Source of the DNA: DATDGX01 sp036521875 | GTDB lineage: Bacteria; Desulfobacterota; Binatia; Binatales; Binataceae | Assembly (NCBI GenBank): GCA_036521875.1 | Contig: DATDGX010000211.1 | Coordinates: forward strand, 1-64,000 | Reading direction: 5' to 3' | DNA length: 64,000 bases | Part shown: one piece after another, positions 1 to 7,838 of the stretch | How the letters are laid out: every line of letters begins with the position of its first letter | Position numbering within the stretch: the stretch's first letter is position 1 | The notes under the pieces: model-generated | What the model was told of the DNA's origin: nothing | What the model saw: only the letters and a program-made list of their open reading frames with translations | The model's database searches: none | Position numbers and translations under genes: made by a program

Positions 1-447
1 GACCTATATCTTTGGATCGCTGTACTCATTGGGGGCGCGATCCTAGCGTGGTTGACTCGGAGTTGGAGACCCCTGCTCCTTCTCGCGCTAGGCATGCTTG
101 GCGCGGTGTCGCTCAACCACCTTATCAAGCTTGCGGTTGCCCGAACGCGACCAGCTTCACTGTTTTGGGCGATACCGGCATCCGATTGGTCTTTCCCTTC
201 TGGTCACGCCACAGAGTCATCGGCTGTCTACCGGACTCTCGCACATATGTTTGCTGACACTCAGAAGAGATCAGGCGTCAAAATCATGACCTATGCGATA
301 GGATTCGCAGCGCCGTGTCTGATCGGTATTTCGCGCGTGTATCTGGGAGTGCACTGGCCTACGGACGTCATCGGTGGTTGGGCGCTAGGATGCGCGTGGT
401 CGGCGATCGTGCTCGGCTCGAGCTCTACCCGCTCAATAGATTCGTAG
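1..447 (+). CDS. PAP2-family phosphatase, 5' truncated by window edge
   Basis: The reading frame is open from base 1, so the true start lies upstream; the TTG at 52 is only the first start-like codon inside the window. The three signature blocks of the PAP2 (type 2 phosphatidic acid phosphatase / haloperoxidase) family are present: K-x6-RP (KLAVARTRP, nt 127-153), PSGH (nt ~196-207) and SR-x5-H-x3-D (SRVYLGVHWPTD, nt ~331-366). The lysine, arginines, both histidines and the final aspartate that build the phosphate pocket are all there. Hydrophobic segments separate the motifs, so this is an integral membrane enzyme acting on lipid phosphates or undecaprenyl-PP-type substrates. The exact substrate cannot be told. 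Confidence 0.88.
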   Translation, partial: DLYLWIAVLIGGAILAWLTRSWRPLLLLALGMLGAVSLNHLIKLAVARTRPASLFWAIPASDWSFPSGHATESSAVYRTLAHMFADTQKRSGVKIMTYAIGFAAPCLIGISRVYLGVHWPTDVIGGWALGCAWSAIVLGSSSTRSIDS

Positions 448-784
448 GAAATCGCCTGGCATGCATAGCCGCGGAATGACCAGCGCGAGTGACACCCGTC
501 CACATGCGTGATGGTCTGCGCCAGGAAGCCCGCGTCTCAAATTGGTGCGCCGGGCGAGGCGAGTCACTTGACCGTGCGCAGTGCCGAAGTAGTCTCCGCC
601 TTTGAGATGATGGTCTTCCGTTCCCTACTTGATGCCGAGGTCCATCCGCTGCATCGGGGGAGGCTCGACGCGCGATTTCTTGCGGTTGCGCCGGTAATGT
701 TTGCGCGATAGTGCAGAGGTTGGCCGGTTCTCGAAGTGCATCGGTAATATTCTCATCAACATCAACGCAGAAGGAGAAACCGCG
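448..784. other. intergenic region, no gene recognised
   Basis: About 340 bases between the PAP2 gene and the VOC gene. Short open frames exist on both strands but none resembles a known family or has a convincing ribosome binding site. The only functional element I can point to is the AAGGAG Shine-Dalgarno sequence just before the ATG at 785. Confidence 0.5.
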
Positions 785-1219
785 ATGGCAGTGAAAGCAG
801 TTCCCGACGGTTATCACACCGTCACCCCGTTCCTGAACGTGAAAGGTACCGCGAAGCTGATCGACTTCCTGAAGTCGGCGTTCGGCGCCGAGGAAGTCAT
901 GCGAATGCCCGGCCCGGGGGGCGTAGTGATGCATGCGGAAGTGAGCATCGGGAATTCGCGGCTGATGCTGAGCGAGGCGATGCAGAACCGCGCGACCTCG
1001 TCGAGCTTTTTCTACTTGTACGTGAATGACGTGGATGCGCTGTACAAACGGGCGGTCGGCGCGGGAGCCACTCCGGAAAGCCCGCCGGCCGACATGTTCT
1101 GGGGAGACAGGATGGGCACCGTCAAGGACTCGTTCGGAAACACCTGGTCGCTGGCGACGCACAAAGAGGATCCATCGCCTGAGGAGATAGCCAAGCGGAT
1201 GGCAGCGGCGACCCGCTAG
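785..1219 (+). CDS. VOC-family (glyoxalase/PhnB-like) protein
   Basis: 144 residues starting MAVKAVPDGYHTVTPFL. I chose the ATG at 785 because AAGGAG lies about 10 bases upstream and the family fold begins right after it; the frame is open upstream but without family sequence. It has the PhnB/3-demethylubiquinone-9 methyltransferase-like VOC pattern: a beta-alpha-beta-beta-beta start (HTVTPFLNVKGTAKLIDFLKSAFGAE), a central H-A-E (probable metal or substrate ligand), and the terminal D-x-F-G-N-x-W-S-L-A-T-H motif. PhnB-like proteins are usually dimeric and often of unknown substrate. It stands alone, convergent with the Fpg/Nei gene. Confidence 0.85.
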   Translation: MAVKAVPDGYHTVTPFLNVKGTAKLIDFLKSAFGAEEVMRMPGPGGVVMHAEVSIGNSRLMLSEAMQNRATSSSFFYLYVNDVDALYKRAVGAGATPESPPADMFWGDRMGTVKDSFGNTWSLATHKEDPSPEEIAKRMAAATR

Positions 1220-1284
1220 CGTGATGCGGGCGCGCCGCATGCGCAGGCGTCGCCCGCACTTCTCTGACGGCGTGCCGAGGCGCC

Positions 1285-2184
1285 TCAGCGCTTGCGGAGC
1301 GCTTCCAGTTCGTCGAGCGTGCGCGGCCAGTCTTCGTGGAGCAGGCGCGAAAAAGCGCGATCGGCGAGCAGGCGTCCGCCGGTCTGGCATCGCGCGCAAT
1401 AGTTAGTCTCGTTGCTGGCGTAGCGGATGCGCTGGACCCTGGCGCCGCATCGCGGGCATGGCTGTCGGTAGCGGCCGTGGACCGCCATGCCGGGGCGAAA
1501 CGCGGTGACCTTCTCGGGAAACGCGCCGGCCGCTTCGGCGCGCAAACGCTCGGTCCATTCGAGCAGCGTCGCGCGGGTGGCATCGTAGAGCCGCTCGATT
1601 TCATCCGCGGTCAGCTTCTGCGTCATCGCGATCGGCGAGAGCTGTCCGCGATGCAGAATCTCGTCGGAGAACGCATTGCCGATGCCGCTGAAAATGTGCG
1701 GGTCGGTGAGCGAGCGCTTCAGCGTGTGATTCGACGAGCGCAGCGCGGCGGTGAATTCCGCGACGCTCGCATCGAGCGGCTCGATACCACCGGCGCTCAG
1801 CGATTGCAGACCCGCCTCGCCCGCGACCACGTGGAGCGAGGCGCGATGCTGCGTGCCCGCCTCGGTTAGCCACAACCATCCGTTGTCGAACTCGAACGCG
1901 GCCAGAGTGTTTCTGCCGCCCAGTTTGGGCGCGGTCGTACTCCAATGAAGCCGGCCCGCGATTTTGAGATGAATCACAAGCCACAAATCGGACGCGACGC
2001 CGATGGCGATTTGCTTGCCCAGTCGCCGAACGTCGTGGACCGTCATGCCCTGGGTCGCGCTCAGAGGAGGGTCGGTGGAGCGCAGCAGAAACGGCGATCG
2101 GATTATCGCGCGGACAAGCTGATGGCCGATGACGCGCGTTCGGATCGCTTCGACGTAGACCGTGACATCAGGAAGTTCCGGCAT
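1285..2184 (-). CDS. Fpg/Nei-family DNA glycosylase/AP lyase
   Basis: 299 residues, a normal length for formamidopyrimidine-DNA glycosylase or endonuclease VIII. The mature N-terminus PELPDV supplies the catalytic Pro2 (Schiff base) and Glu3. Lys57 sits in RRLGKQIAIG, matching the phosphate-contacting lysine. The H2TH region contains G-I-G-N-A-F-S-D-E-I-L (Asn170). A C-terminal zinc finger is intact (Cys243, Cys246, Cys263, Cys266). The enzyme excises oxidised bases and nicks the abasic site. PELPDV rather than PELPEV and the overall sequence suggest a divergent branch, so I do not choose between mutM and nei. A tail of ~30 residues follows the zinc finger. Confidence 0.93.
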   Translation of the reverse strand: MPELPDVTVYVEAIRTRVIGHQLVRAIIRSPFLLRSTDPPLSATQGMTVHDVRRLGKQIAIGVASDLWLVIHLKIAGRLHWSTTAPKLGGRNTLAAFEFDNGWLWLTEAGTQHRASLHVVAGEAGLQSLSAGGIEPLDASVAEFTAALRSSNHTLKRSLTDPHIFSGIGNAFSDEILHRGQLSPIAMTQKLTADEIERLYDATRATLLEWTERLRAEAAGAFPEKVTAFRPGMAVHGRYRQPCPRCGARVQRIRYASNETNYCARCQTGGRLLADRAFSRLLHEDWPRTLDELEALRKR

Positions 2185-2279
2185 TAGAGTTCTTGGCGCG
2201 CCAGGCCGCCAGGGCCGGCGGCATCTTTGTCGATGTTAGATTTAACCCGAGTCGCGACTAAACTAAAAAGGATGCGTCC

Positions 2280-2690
2280 ATGAATTATTTCCTCGCCAAG
2301 ACCGAACCGGGCACTTATTCGATCGACGATCTCGAGCGCGAGCATCGCACCGCCTGGGAGGGGGTGACCAATGCGCAAGCGGTGCGCGCCATCCGCGAAA
2401 TGCGGCCGGGCGACCGGGTGTTCATCTATCATAGCGGCGGTGCTTCGAGTGTGGTCGGGATGGCGGTGGTGCGATCGATGCCGCGCGACGATCCGAAGAG
2501 TCCGAAGTCGGCGGTGGTCGATCTGGAATTCGTCGGGCGACTGGAGCCGCCGGTGACGTTGTCAGAGATCAAACAATCGAAGAAATTCGACGACTGGGCG
2601 CTGGTGCGTCAGGGACGCCTCTCGACGATGGCGGCGCCGGAGAAATTCGCGGCCTGGATGCGCGCGCGGTATCCAAACGCCGATATCTAG
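2280..2690 (+). CDS. EVE domain protein
   Basis: 136 residues, almost exactly one EVE domain (PUA-like fold). Diagnostic parts are the start M-N-Y-F-L-A-K-T-E-P, W-E-G-V-x-N-x-Q-A in the first third, R-P-G-D-R-V-F-I-Y-H-S in the centre and L-V-R-Q-G-R-L-S near the end. EVE domains bind modified bases such as 5-methylcytosine or N4-acetylcytidine, and the family is linked to RNA modification or defence against modified DNA; the ligand here is unknown. The gene is divergent from the Fpg/Nei glycosylase, ~95 bases apart. A shared role in handling unusual bases is possible but only an inference. Confidence 0.92.
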   Translation: MNYFLAKTEPGTYSIDDLEREHRTAWEGVTNAQAVRAIREMRPGDRVFIYHSGGASSVVGMAVVRSMPRDDPKSPKSAVVDLEFVGRLEPPVTLSEIKQSKKFDDWALVRQGRLSTMAAPEKFAAWMRARYPNADI

Positions 2691-2744
2691 TACAGTAGCA
2701 AGTCAGCCGACTCAAGTGAGTGACTATACGAATGGTCTCAATAG

Positions 2745-3533
2745 TCACTTGCCGGCGAAGCGGCCGGGACGCCGCTCGGCAACCGCTTTGACACCTTCGC
2801 GGTGATCCTCGGTGCGCATCAGCCACGACTGCTCGGTGAACTCGAGATCGGTCTGCGCCTTGACGGCGGCCGCGATGCCGCGGCGCATCGTGGCGCGCGT
2901 GGATACGACAGCAAGCGGCGCGTTCTCCGCGATCTCGGCGGCGAGCTCGGTGGCGGCCTCGCGCAGCCGCGCGGATTCCACCATGACGTCGGCAAGTCCC
3001 CACGCGACCGCCTCGTCAGCCGCGATACGGCGTCCCGTGTAAAACATCATCGCCGCCTTCTGCGCTCCGATCAGGCGCGGCAGCGTGTAAGTCAGACCGA
3101 AGCCCGGATGGATTCCGATTTTCACGAAGTTCGCCGCGAAGCGCGCCTCGGGCGACGCGACCCGGAAATCGGCGACCAGTGCGAGCCCCAGGCCGCCGCC
3201 GATCGCCGCGCCTTGAATCGCCGCGACCACCGGCTTCTTGCAGGAGAACAGCCGCACGCCTTCCGAGTAGAGCGGATTGCCGCTGCCCGGTGCGGGCGCG
3301 GCGCCGCTGCTCGCGGGACGATTGGTGAAATTGGCGCCGGCGCAAAATGACTTGCCCTCCGACGACAGGACCAGCGCGCGGCAGTCGGGCTCGGCGTCGA
3401 GCGCATTGAAGGCGTCGGCGAGATCGCGGATGAGTTGGACGTCGAAGAAGTTATGCGGCGGGCGGCGAATCTCGAGCTGCGCCACGTGGTTTGCCAGCGC
3501 GACGGCGACGTCGCCATATTTTTGTTCAATCAT
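2745..3533 (-). CDS. crotonase-fold enoyl-CoA hydratase/isomerase family protein
   Basis: 262 residues with the crotonase fold: first oxyanion-hole region G-K-S-F-C-A-G-A-N, second I-Q-G-A-A-I-G-G-G, then a P-G-F-G-L-T-Y-T-L-P-R-L-I-G loop and the C-terminal helices. Aligned with rat mitochondrial hydratase, Glu144 (GGGxE) is Gly and Glu164 (QPE) is Phe. Both hydratase glutamates are therefore missing, so the reaction is probably not simple 2-enoyl-CoA hydration. It is the last of a leftward series (6064 to 2745), separated from the VOC gene by 106 bases, so it may have its own promoter. Substrate unknown. Confidence 0.87.
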   Translation of the reverse strand: MIEQKYGDVAVALANHVAQLEIRRPPHNFFDVQLIRDLADAFNALDAEPDCRALVLSSEGKSFCAGANFTNRPASSGAAPAPGSGNPLYSEGVRLFSCKKPVVAAIQGAAIGGGLGLALVADFRVASPEARFAANFVKIGIHPGFGLTYTLPRLIGAQKAAMMFYTGRRIAADEAVAWGLADVMVESARLREAATELAAEIAENAPLAVVSTRATMRRGIAAAVKAQTDLEFTEQSWLMRTEDHREGVKAVAERRPGRFAGK

Positions 3534-3639
3534 TATTTCGCTCCGCGCATCATTCAGCTCTGCGCATGATTTAGTTCCGCGCGTCTACGGCATTCGTACC
3601 GGCCGCGACTGCTTAGTTCTTCAGGACCGATGAACGCTC

Positions 3640-4404
3640 TCATACGAGTTTGAATCGGGTGCCTGCGATCATGATGAGATCGTCGCCGACCCGGCGGTTG
3701 CGTCGCTCGGCGGCGTCGAGCGCGCGCTTGCGGTCGACCACGGCCAGATCGACTCCGCCGAGTCCTTCGCCGCGACCGTCCGCATCAGCGACGAAGCGCA
3801 GTGTCGCATTGTCGAGAGCGATGCTCGGATTGCCGCGCGCGTCGGTCTTCAATTGCAACTCGAGAATTTCCGCCCAGCGCTTCGCGAGAGCGTCGCGATC
3901 CGGCGACTGGATCTCCGCGGCCGCGATGGCGCGTACGACCTCGGTGCGGACTGCGGGCTTCCAGTTGCGGCCCGCGGGCATCCAGGGGCCGTCCGGAGCT
4001 TCGCCGCCAGTCTGAAAATCAATTTCGAGAAACGTGCCGCCGCTGTCACGCGGATGAAGTTGCATGGTGCAGTACTCCGAAGTGTCGTGCTCGAGCACCT
4101 TGCGGATGTTCAGCTCCGACACGCGGCGCTTGCGCGGCGGGTGATCGTCGCACTGCAAAATCACCATGTAGCCGCCGTCGCCTTTGCGTCGTTCCAGGTA
4201 ACGGCCACCCGCCGTGCCTTGCTGAATCGGCGCGACCACTTCCAGGAACTGACTACCGACCGGCAGCAAGGCGTTCTCCAACCCGAACGTTTTTACGCCG
4301 GGATCGCGATGGCCGACTTCGAGTCCGAACACGGCATGAAAATCTTCGACGACCGGCGCGAGCTCACGAGCCACCAGCGCTATTTGACGTAGTCGCAGCC
4401 ACAT
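3640..4404 (-). CDS. VOC/glyoxalase-like domain protein
   Basis: 254 residues. The N-terminal half looks like a VOC/glyoxalase module (RLRQIALVARELAPVVEDF, then F-G-L-E-N-A-L-L-P-V-G-S-Q-F-L-E-V-V-A-P, and D-S-G-G-T-F-L-E-I-D-F). The C-terminal half is a weaker repeat of the fold. H-P-R-D-S-G-G-T-F-L-E-I supplies likely metal ligands. The ATG at 4404 has a strong GAGGAGG Shine-Dalgarno 10 bases upstream. It follows a crotonase gene by 14 bases and is probably cotranscribed with it, suggesting a job in acyl-CoA or lipophilic-substrate catabolism. The reaction is unknown. Confidence 0.78.
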   Translation of the reverse strand: MWLRLRQIALVARELAPVVEDFHAVFGLEVGHRDPGVKTFGLENALLPVGSQFLEVVAPIQQGTAGGRYLERRKGDGGYMVILQCDDHPPRKRRVSELNIRKVLEHDTSEYCTMQLHPRDSGGTFLEIDFQTGGEAPDGPWMPAGRNWKPAVRTEVVRAIAAAEIQSPDRDALAKRWAEILELQLKTDARGNPSIALDNATLRFVADADGRGEGLGGVDLAVVDRKRALDAAERRNRRVGDDLIMIAGTRFKLV

Positions 4405-4418
4405 ATGGAAATCCTCCT

Positions 4419-5216
4419 CTAGCGGCCCCGGAAGCGGGGCTTGCGCTTCTCGACCTTGGCGGCGAACGCTTCGCGCGTGTCCTCGGTGGTGAACATCGGC
4501 AGATGGCGCTCGGTCTCGAGCGCTACATAGCTCGCAAAGTCCATTCGCTCTGCCTCGATGAAGTTCGACTTCATCGTTCTGAGCGCGATCGGCGCCGACT
4601 CCGCGAGCCGCGCCACGATCGCGCCAACTTCTTCGCGAAATTGTTCGTCAGGGAAAACGCGCGAGACCAGGCCGATACGCAGCGCCTCTTCCGCGTCGAA
4701 CCTGCCGGGCAGGAAATAAAGTTCGCGGGCTCGCGCCGCGCCGATAATCCGTGGCAGCGACCACGGGCCGCCCATGTCACCCGCGACGCCGACATCGAGG
4801 AAGGCAGTGTTGAAGCGGGCCGAGCTTGCGGCGAAACGCAGATCGCAGGCGCATGCCCAGCCGAATCCCGCTCCCGCGCACGCTCCGTTGACGGCAGCGA
4901 CGGTGACCGCCGACATGTTGTGCAGCAGGACCGGGATGCGGAAGTCGAACGTGGGCGAGCGAATCGCGCGATCGCCGGCGCCGCGCTCGCCGGAGACTAT
5001 CGTCTGCAAGTCCGCGCCAGCGCAAAAACCCCGGCCCGCGCCGGTGAGCACCAGCACGCGGAGCTCGTGGTCCTCGGCGGCCGCGGCGAGCGTATCGCTC
5101 AGCTCGCTCATCATGGGGCCGGCGATCGCATTGAGACGGTCGGGCCGGTTCATGGTGAGCGTCGCGACGCCTCCCGACTTTTCATAGCGGATCGTTTCCA
5201 GTTGCGCGCCACTCAT
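4419..5216 (-). CDS. crotonase-fold enoyl-CoA hydratase/isomerase family protein
   Basis: 265 residues. The start is the ATG at 5216 (MSGAQLETIRYEKSGGVATLT), which overlaps the stop of the preceding crotonase as ATGA; this coupling and the family alignment outweigh the longer upstream frame. Oxyanion-hole segments are G-R-G-F-C-A-G-A-D and N-G-A-C-A-G-A-G. The two hydratase glutamates are replaced by Gly and Phe; an aspartate occurs in the following loop (G-V-A-G-D-M-G-G), where isomerase-type crotonases carry Asp/Glu. A delta-isomerase or unusual hydratase role fits better than a classical hydratase. It is the second gene of a leftward operon. Confidence 0.88.
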   Translation of the reverse strand: MSGAQLETIRYEKSGGVATLTMNRPDRLNAIAGPMMSELSDTLAAAAEDHELRVLVLTGAGRGFCAGADLQTIVSGERGAGDRAIRSPTFDFRIPVLLHNMSAVTVAAVNGACAGAGFGWACACDLRFAASSARFNTAFLDVGVAGDMGGPWSLPRIIGAARARELYFLPGRFDAEEALRIGLVSRVFPDEQFREEVGAIVARLAESAPIALRTMKSNFIEAERMDFASYVALETERHLPMFTTEDTREAFAAKVEKRKPRFRGR

Positions 5217-6064
5217 ATTTTTTCTCCGGTCCAGCGCTTGAAACGCGGTGCGCGCCGCTCGAGGAAGGAAGCCACACCCTCGGCGGCATCCGGATGCGCC
5301 AGCGCCTGGTTCATCATCTGCTCGGACTCGCGGATGGCGGGCGCCATCTCCTGCGACAGGTGCCGATAGATTTGCTCTTTGATCACGGCCAGCGAGCGCG
5401 GCGAGACGTTCGCGGCTAGATCGCGGAGGTACGTGCACGCCTCGTCGACCACCCGGTCGCCGCCGACCACGCGATCGACGAATCCCAGGCGCATCGCTTC
5501 GGTGGCGTCGAATCGGCGCGAGCTCCACAGCAAGTCGAGCGCGCGACTGACGCCGACCAGGCGCGGCAGAATCCAGCTCGTGCCGTGCTCCGCGATAAGT
5601 CCGCGTTTCGAGAATGCAGTGGTGAAGCTCGCGCCCTCGGCGGCGAAACGAAGATCGCACATCATCGCGAGCACGAAGCCACCTCCCGCGGCGACGCCGT
5701 TGACGGCCGCGATTACCGGTTTCGGGATCTGCAGCAGGTAACTGAAGAGCGCGGGCAATTCGCCGTCAGGAGCTCGATCCGGCGATCTCTCCGCTGACGT
5801 GGCTGTCTTGGATGCGGATCCCGGCCGCGCACCGGCGGCGGAGAGCGCGAGGTCACTGGTGTCGAGGCCGGCGCTGAAAGCGCGGCCGGTACCGGTCACG
5901 ACAATGCCGACCACGCTCTCATCGCACGCGGCGCGCTCCACGGCTTCCCGAATTTCTGCGATCATGCGAAAGGTGAAAGCGTTGAGCTTTTGCGGCCGGT
6001 CGAGGCGCACCACCGCAACCGAGTCGGATACTTCGAGGAGGACATTGGCCGGGTCAGAGTTCAC
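5213..6064 (-). CDS. crotonase-fold enoyl-CoA hydratase/isomerase family protein
   Basis: 283 residues, first gene of the leftward operon. G-R-A-F-S-A-G-L-D and N-G-V-A-A-G-G-G form the oxyanion hole. Classical Glu144 and Glu164 are Val and Phe, but R-G-L-I-A-E-H-G-T-S-W-I-L-P-R places a glutamate where PaaG-like and enoyl-CoA isomerases keep the catalytic Asp/Glu. A ~25-residue Ala/Ser/Asp-rich insertion (about residues 75-100) lies between the two oxyanion segments. The gene is divergent from an aldo/keto reductase over ~195 bases containing an inverted repeat. Most likely an acyl-CoA isomerase or hydratase in a degradation pathway. Confidence 0.88.
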   Translation of the reverse strand: MNSDPANVLLEVSDSVAVVRLDRPQKLNAFTFRMIAEIREAVERAACDESVVGIVVTGTGRAFSAGLDTSDLALSAAGARPGSASKTATSAERSPDRAPDGELPALFSYLLQIPKPVIAAVNGVAAGGGFVLAMMCDLRFAAEGASFTTAFSKRGLIAEHGTSWILPRLVGVSRALDLLWSSRRFDATEAMRLGFVDRVVGGDRVVDEACTYLRDLAANVSPRSLAVIKEQIYRHLSQEMAPAIRESEQMMNQALAHPDAAEGVASFLERRAPRFKRWTGEKI

Positions 6065-6097
6065 GCAGAGGTTCTTCCGAATTGCGGACGCGCAATA

Positions 6098-6156
6098 GAT
6101 GGCCGACTATCTTGTTCTCGATCTCGATATAGCAGAGATAAAAAATATCGGCCATC
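6098..6156. promoter_or_regulatory. inverted repeat in divergent promoter region
   Basis: The arm GATGGCCGA (6098-6106) is matched by TCGGCCATC (6148-6156), with further A/T pairing inside, in the gap between the leftward crotonase operon and the rightward aldo/keto reductase gene. The 41-base spacing would suit two half-sites for a looping regulator, or an RNA hairpin. No regulator gene adjoins it. Confidence 0.35.
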
Positions 6157-6258
6157 AGTATGAGCGCTCGCGCCGACGCGCTCGGGCAAACGCAATACCT
6201 TCCCGAAATTCGCGGCGTCAGCCTTCGTTTCGCCGCGAAGCCTTGGAGACGAAAAAAA

Positions 6259-7275
6259 ATGGCATTACCCGCATCGAGCCGCTTCCAGTTCACTCCCGAT
6301 CTCGCCATCTGCCGCATCCTGAATGGCATGTGGCAGGTTTCCGGCGCCCATGGCCGCATCGAACCCGTGCGCGCGGTCGCCGAGATGTTCGCCTATCACG
6401 ACGCGGGTTTTACTACCTGGGATCTCGCGGACCATTACGGTCCCGCCGAGGACTTTATCGGAGACTTCCGCCGCCAGTTCGCGGCCCGGCATGGAGTCGA
6501 GCGGCTTTCGGAGATCCAGGCTTTTACGAAATGGGTGCCGAGTCCGGGCCGGATGACCCGGCGCGTCGTCGAAGACGCGATCGGAATCTCGCTTTCAAGA
6601 ATGGGTGTGGAATGTCTCGATCTGTTGCAGTTCCATTGGTGGGACTACCACGACAAGAGCTACCTCGACGCGCTCAAGCATCTCGCCGACCTGCAGCACG
6701 AAGGCAAGATCCGGCATCTCGCGCTCACCAACTTCGACACCGAGCGTATTCGCATCATCACCGAGCACGATATCCGCATCGTCTCTAACCAGGTGCAATA
6801 CTCGCTCGTCGATCGCAGGCCCGAGGCTCGGATGGCGGCGTTGTGCCGCGATCATGGGATCACGCTCCTCACCTATGGCACCGTGCTGGGAGGATTGCTC
6901 GCGGAGAAGTATCTCGGCCGGCCGGAGCCACGCCGCGACGAGCTAAATACCGCCTCGCTGCAGAAGTACAAGAACATGATCGACGCTTGGGGCGGATGGG
7001 CTCTGTTCCAGGAACTGCTCACTGCGCTAAACCCGATCGCCGACAAGCATCAGGCGAGTATCGCGAATGTCGGCGTCCGCTACATTCTCGATCGTCCGGC
7101 GGTGGCTGGGGTAATCGTCGGCACCCGGCTCGGCGTCGCGCAACATATTACTGATAGTGCGCGCGTGTTTGATTTCGCGCTCGACGCCGACGATCGCGCG
7201 GCCATCGAGGCGGTGCTCACGAAATCGCGCGACCTGATGAAGCTCATCGGCGACTGCGGCGACGAATACCGTTGA
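6259..7275 (+). CDS. aldo/keto reductase family oxidoreductase
   Basis: 338 residues from the ATG at 6259 (MALPASSRFQF); an in-frame start at 6160 would add residues with no family resemblance. It is a TIM-barrel NADPH-dependent reductase. The AKR tetrad is visible as D-L-A-D-H-Y-G (Asp, Tyr), F-T-K-W (Lys) and L-L-Q-F-H-W-W-D (His). The NADP-binding end contains V-G-V-R-Y-I-L-D-R-P-A-V-A-G-V-I-V-G-T-R-L-G. The double Trp after the catalytic His and the length resemble the plant/bacterial branch related to galactose dehydrogenases, but the substrate cannot be read off. It heads a rightward run including SnoaL-like, LLM and CoA-transferase genes. Confidence 0.9.
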   Translation: MALPASSRFQFTPDLAICRILNGMWQVSGAHGRIEPVRAVAEMFAYHDAGFTTWDLADHYGPAEDFIGDFRRQFAARHGVERLSEIQAFTKWVPSPGRMTRRVVEDAIGISLSRMGVECLDLLQFHWWDYHDKSYLDALKHLADLQHEGKIRHLALTNFDTERIRIITEHDIRIVSNQVQYSLVDRRPEARMAALCRDHGITLLTYGTVLGGLLAEKYLGRPEPRRDELNTASLQKYKNMIDAWGGWALFQELLTALNPIADKHQASIANVGVRYILDRPAVAGVIVGTRLGVAQHITDSARVFDFALDADDRAAIEAVLTKSRDLMKLIGDCGDEYR

Positions 7276-7370
7276 CGAGGCGCCGCGGAGTGTGGCGATA
7301 GTCAGGTCGCGGCAGAGGGCGACCAGGTTGACTGACTGCCGCGAAACAAAAGCGAATCGAGGTTAAAACC

Positions 7371-7823
7371 ATGAAGACGACTGATGAACTGGTGATGGAG
7401 CTTGCCGATCGTGAAGCGATTCGTGATCTGCCTGTGCGTTACTGCGATTGCGTCTGGCAGAACGATCTCAAGACCATGGTCGAGCTGTTCGCCGAGGATG
7501 GGACGTTCGTCGTGAAGGGACGCGCGCGCGAGGCGACCACCAAGGGACGCGTCGCACTTCGCAAGATGTACGAACAGGCGCTCGGTGACGTGTCGCCGCG
7601 CCCATACATCCACAACCATGTCGTGAATCTGCAGAGCAAGACCAAGGCGACCGGCAGATGCTACGTCGAACTGCGCAGCGCCGCGCGCGATATGGAGTGG
7701 ATTGGAACCGGCTATTACGACGACGAGTACGTGAAGGTTGGCGAGCAGTGGAAGTTCGCGACGCGGCGCTTCACGAGCATCAGGATGCCGGCGCCGGCCG
7801 CTCCGAGCGCGAGCAAAGCCTAG
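7371..7823 (+). CDS. SnoaL-like (NTF2 fold) protein
   Basis: 150 residues with the pattern of a SnoaL_4-type domain: a first helix L-A-D-R-E-A-I-R-D-L-P-V-R-Y-C, then W-Q-N-D-L-K-T-M-V-E-L-F-A-E-D-G-T-F, the strand region Y-I-H-N-H-V-V-N-L and a closing T-G-Y-Y-D-D-E-Y-V-K-V-G-E-Q-W-K-F. NTF2-fold members are small cone-shaped enzymes or ligand binders (ketosteroid isomerase, dehydratases, small dioxygenase subunits). The D-x-x-A-I-x-x-L-x-x-R-Y start is typical of those clustered with aromatic or steroid catabolism. Its stop is 15 bases before the LLM oxidoreductase start, so the two are likely cotranscribed. Substrate unknown. Confidence 0.83.
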   Translation: MKTTDELVMELADREAIRDLPVRYCDCVWQNDLKTMVELFAEDGTFVVKGRAREATTKGRVALRKMYEQALGDVSPRPYIHNHVVNLQSKTKATGRCYVELRSAARDMEWIGTGYYDDEYVKVGEQWKFATRRFTSIRMPAPAAPSASKA

Positions 7824-7838
7824 GTCGGCGAGGCCGCG

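Noticed and set aside
508..711. 67-residue ORF between PAP2 and VOC genes
   Set aside because: No ribosome binding site, no motif, composition like non-coding DNA.
3801..5369. 522-residue plus-strand ORF
   Set aside because: Antisense to the VOC and crotonase genes, Arg-rich and without any family motif.
4419..5660. 413-residue version of the second crotonase
   Set aside because: The N-terminal 148 residues are a shadow of the upstream crotonase; the ATGA overlap at 5213-5216 marks the true start.
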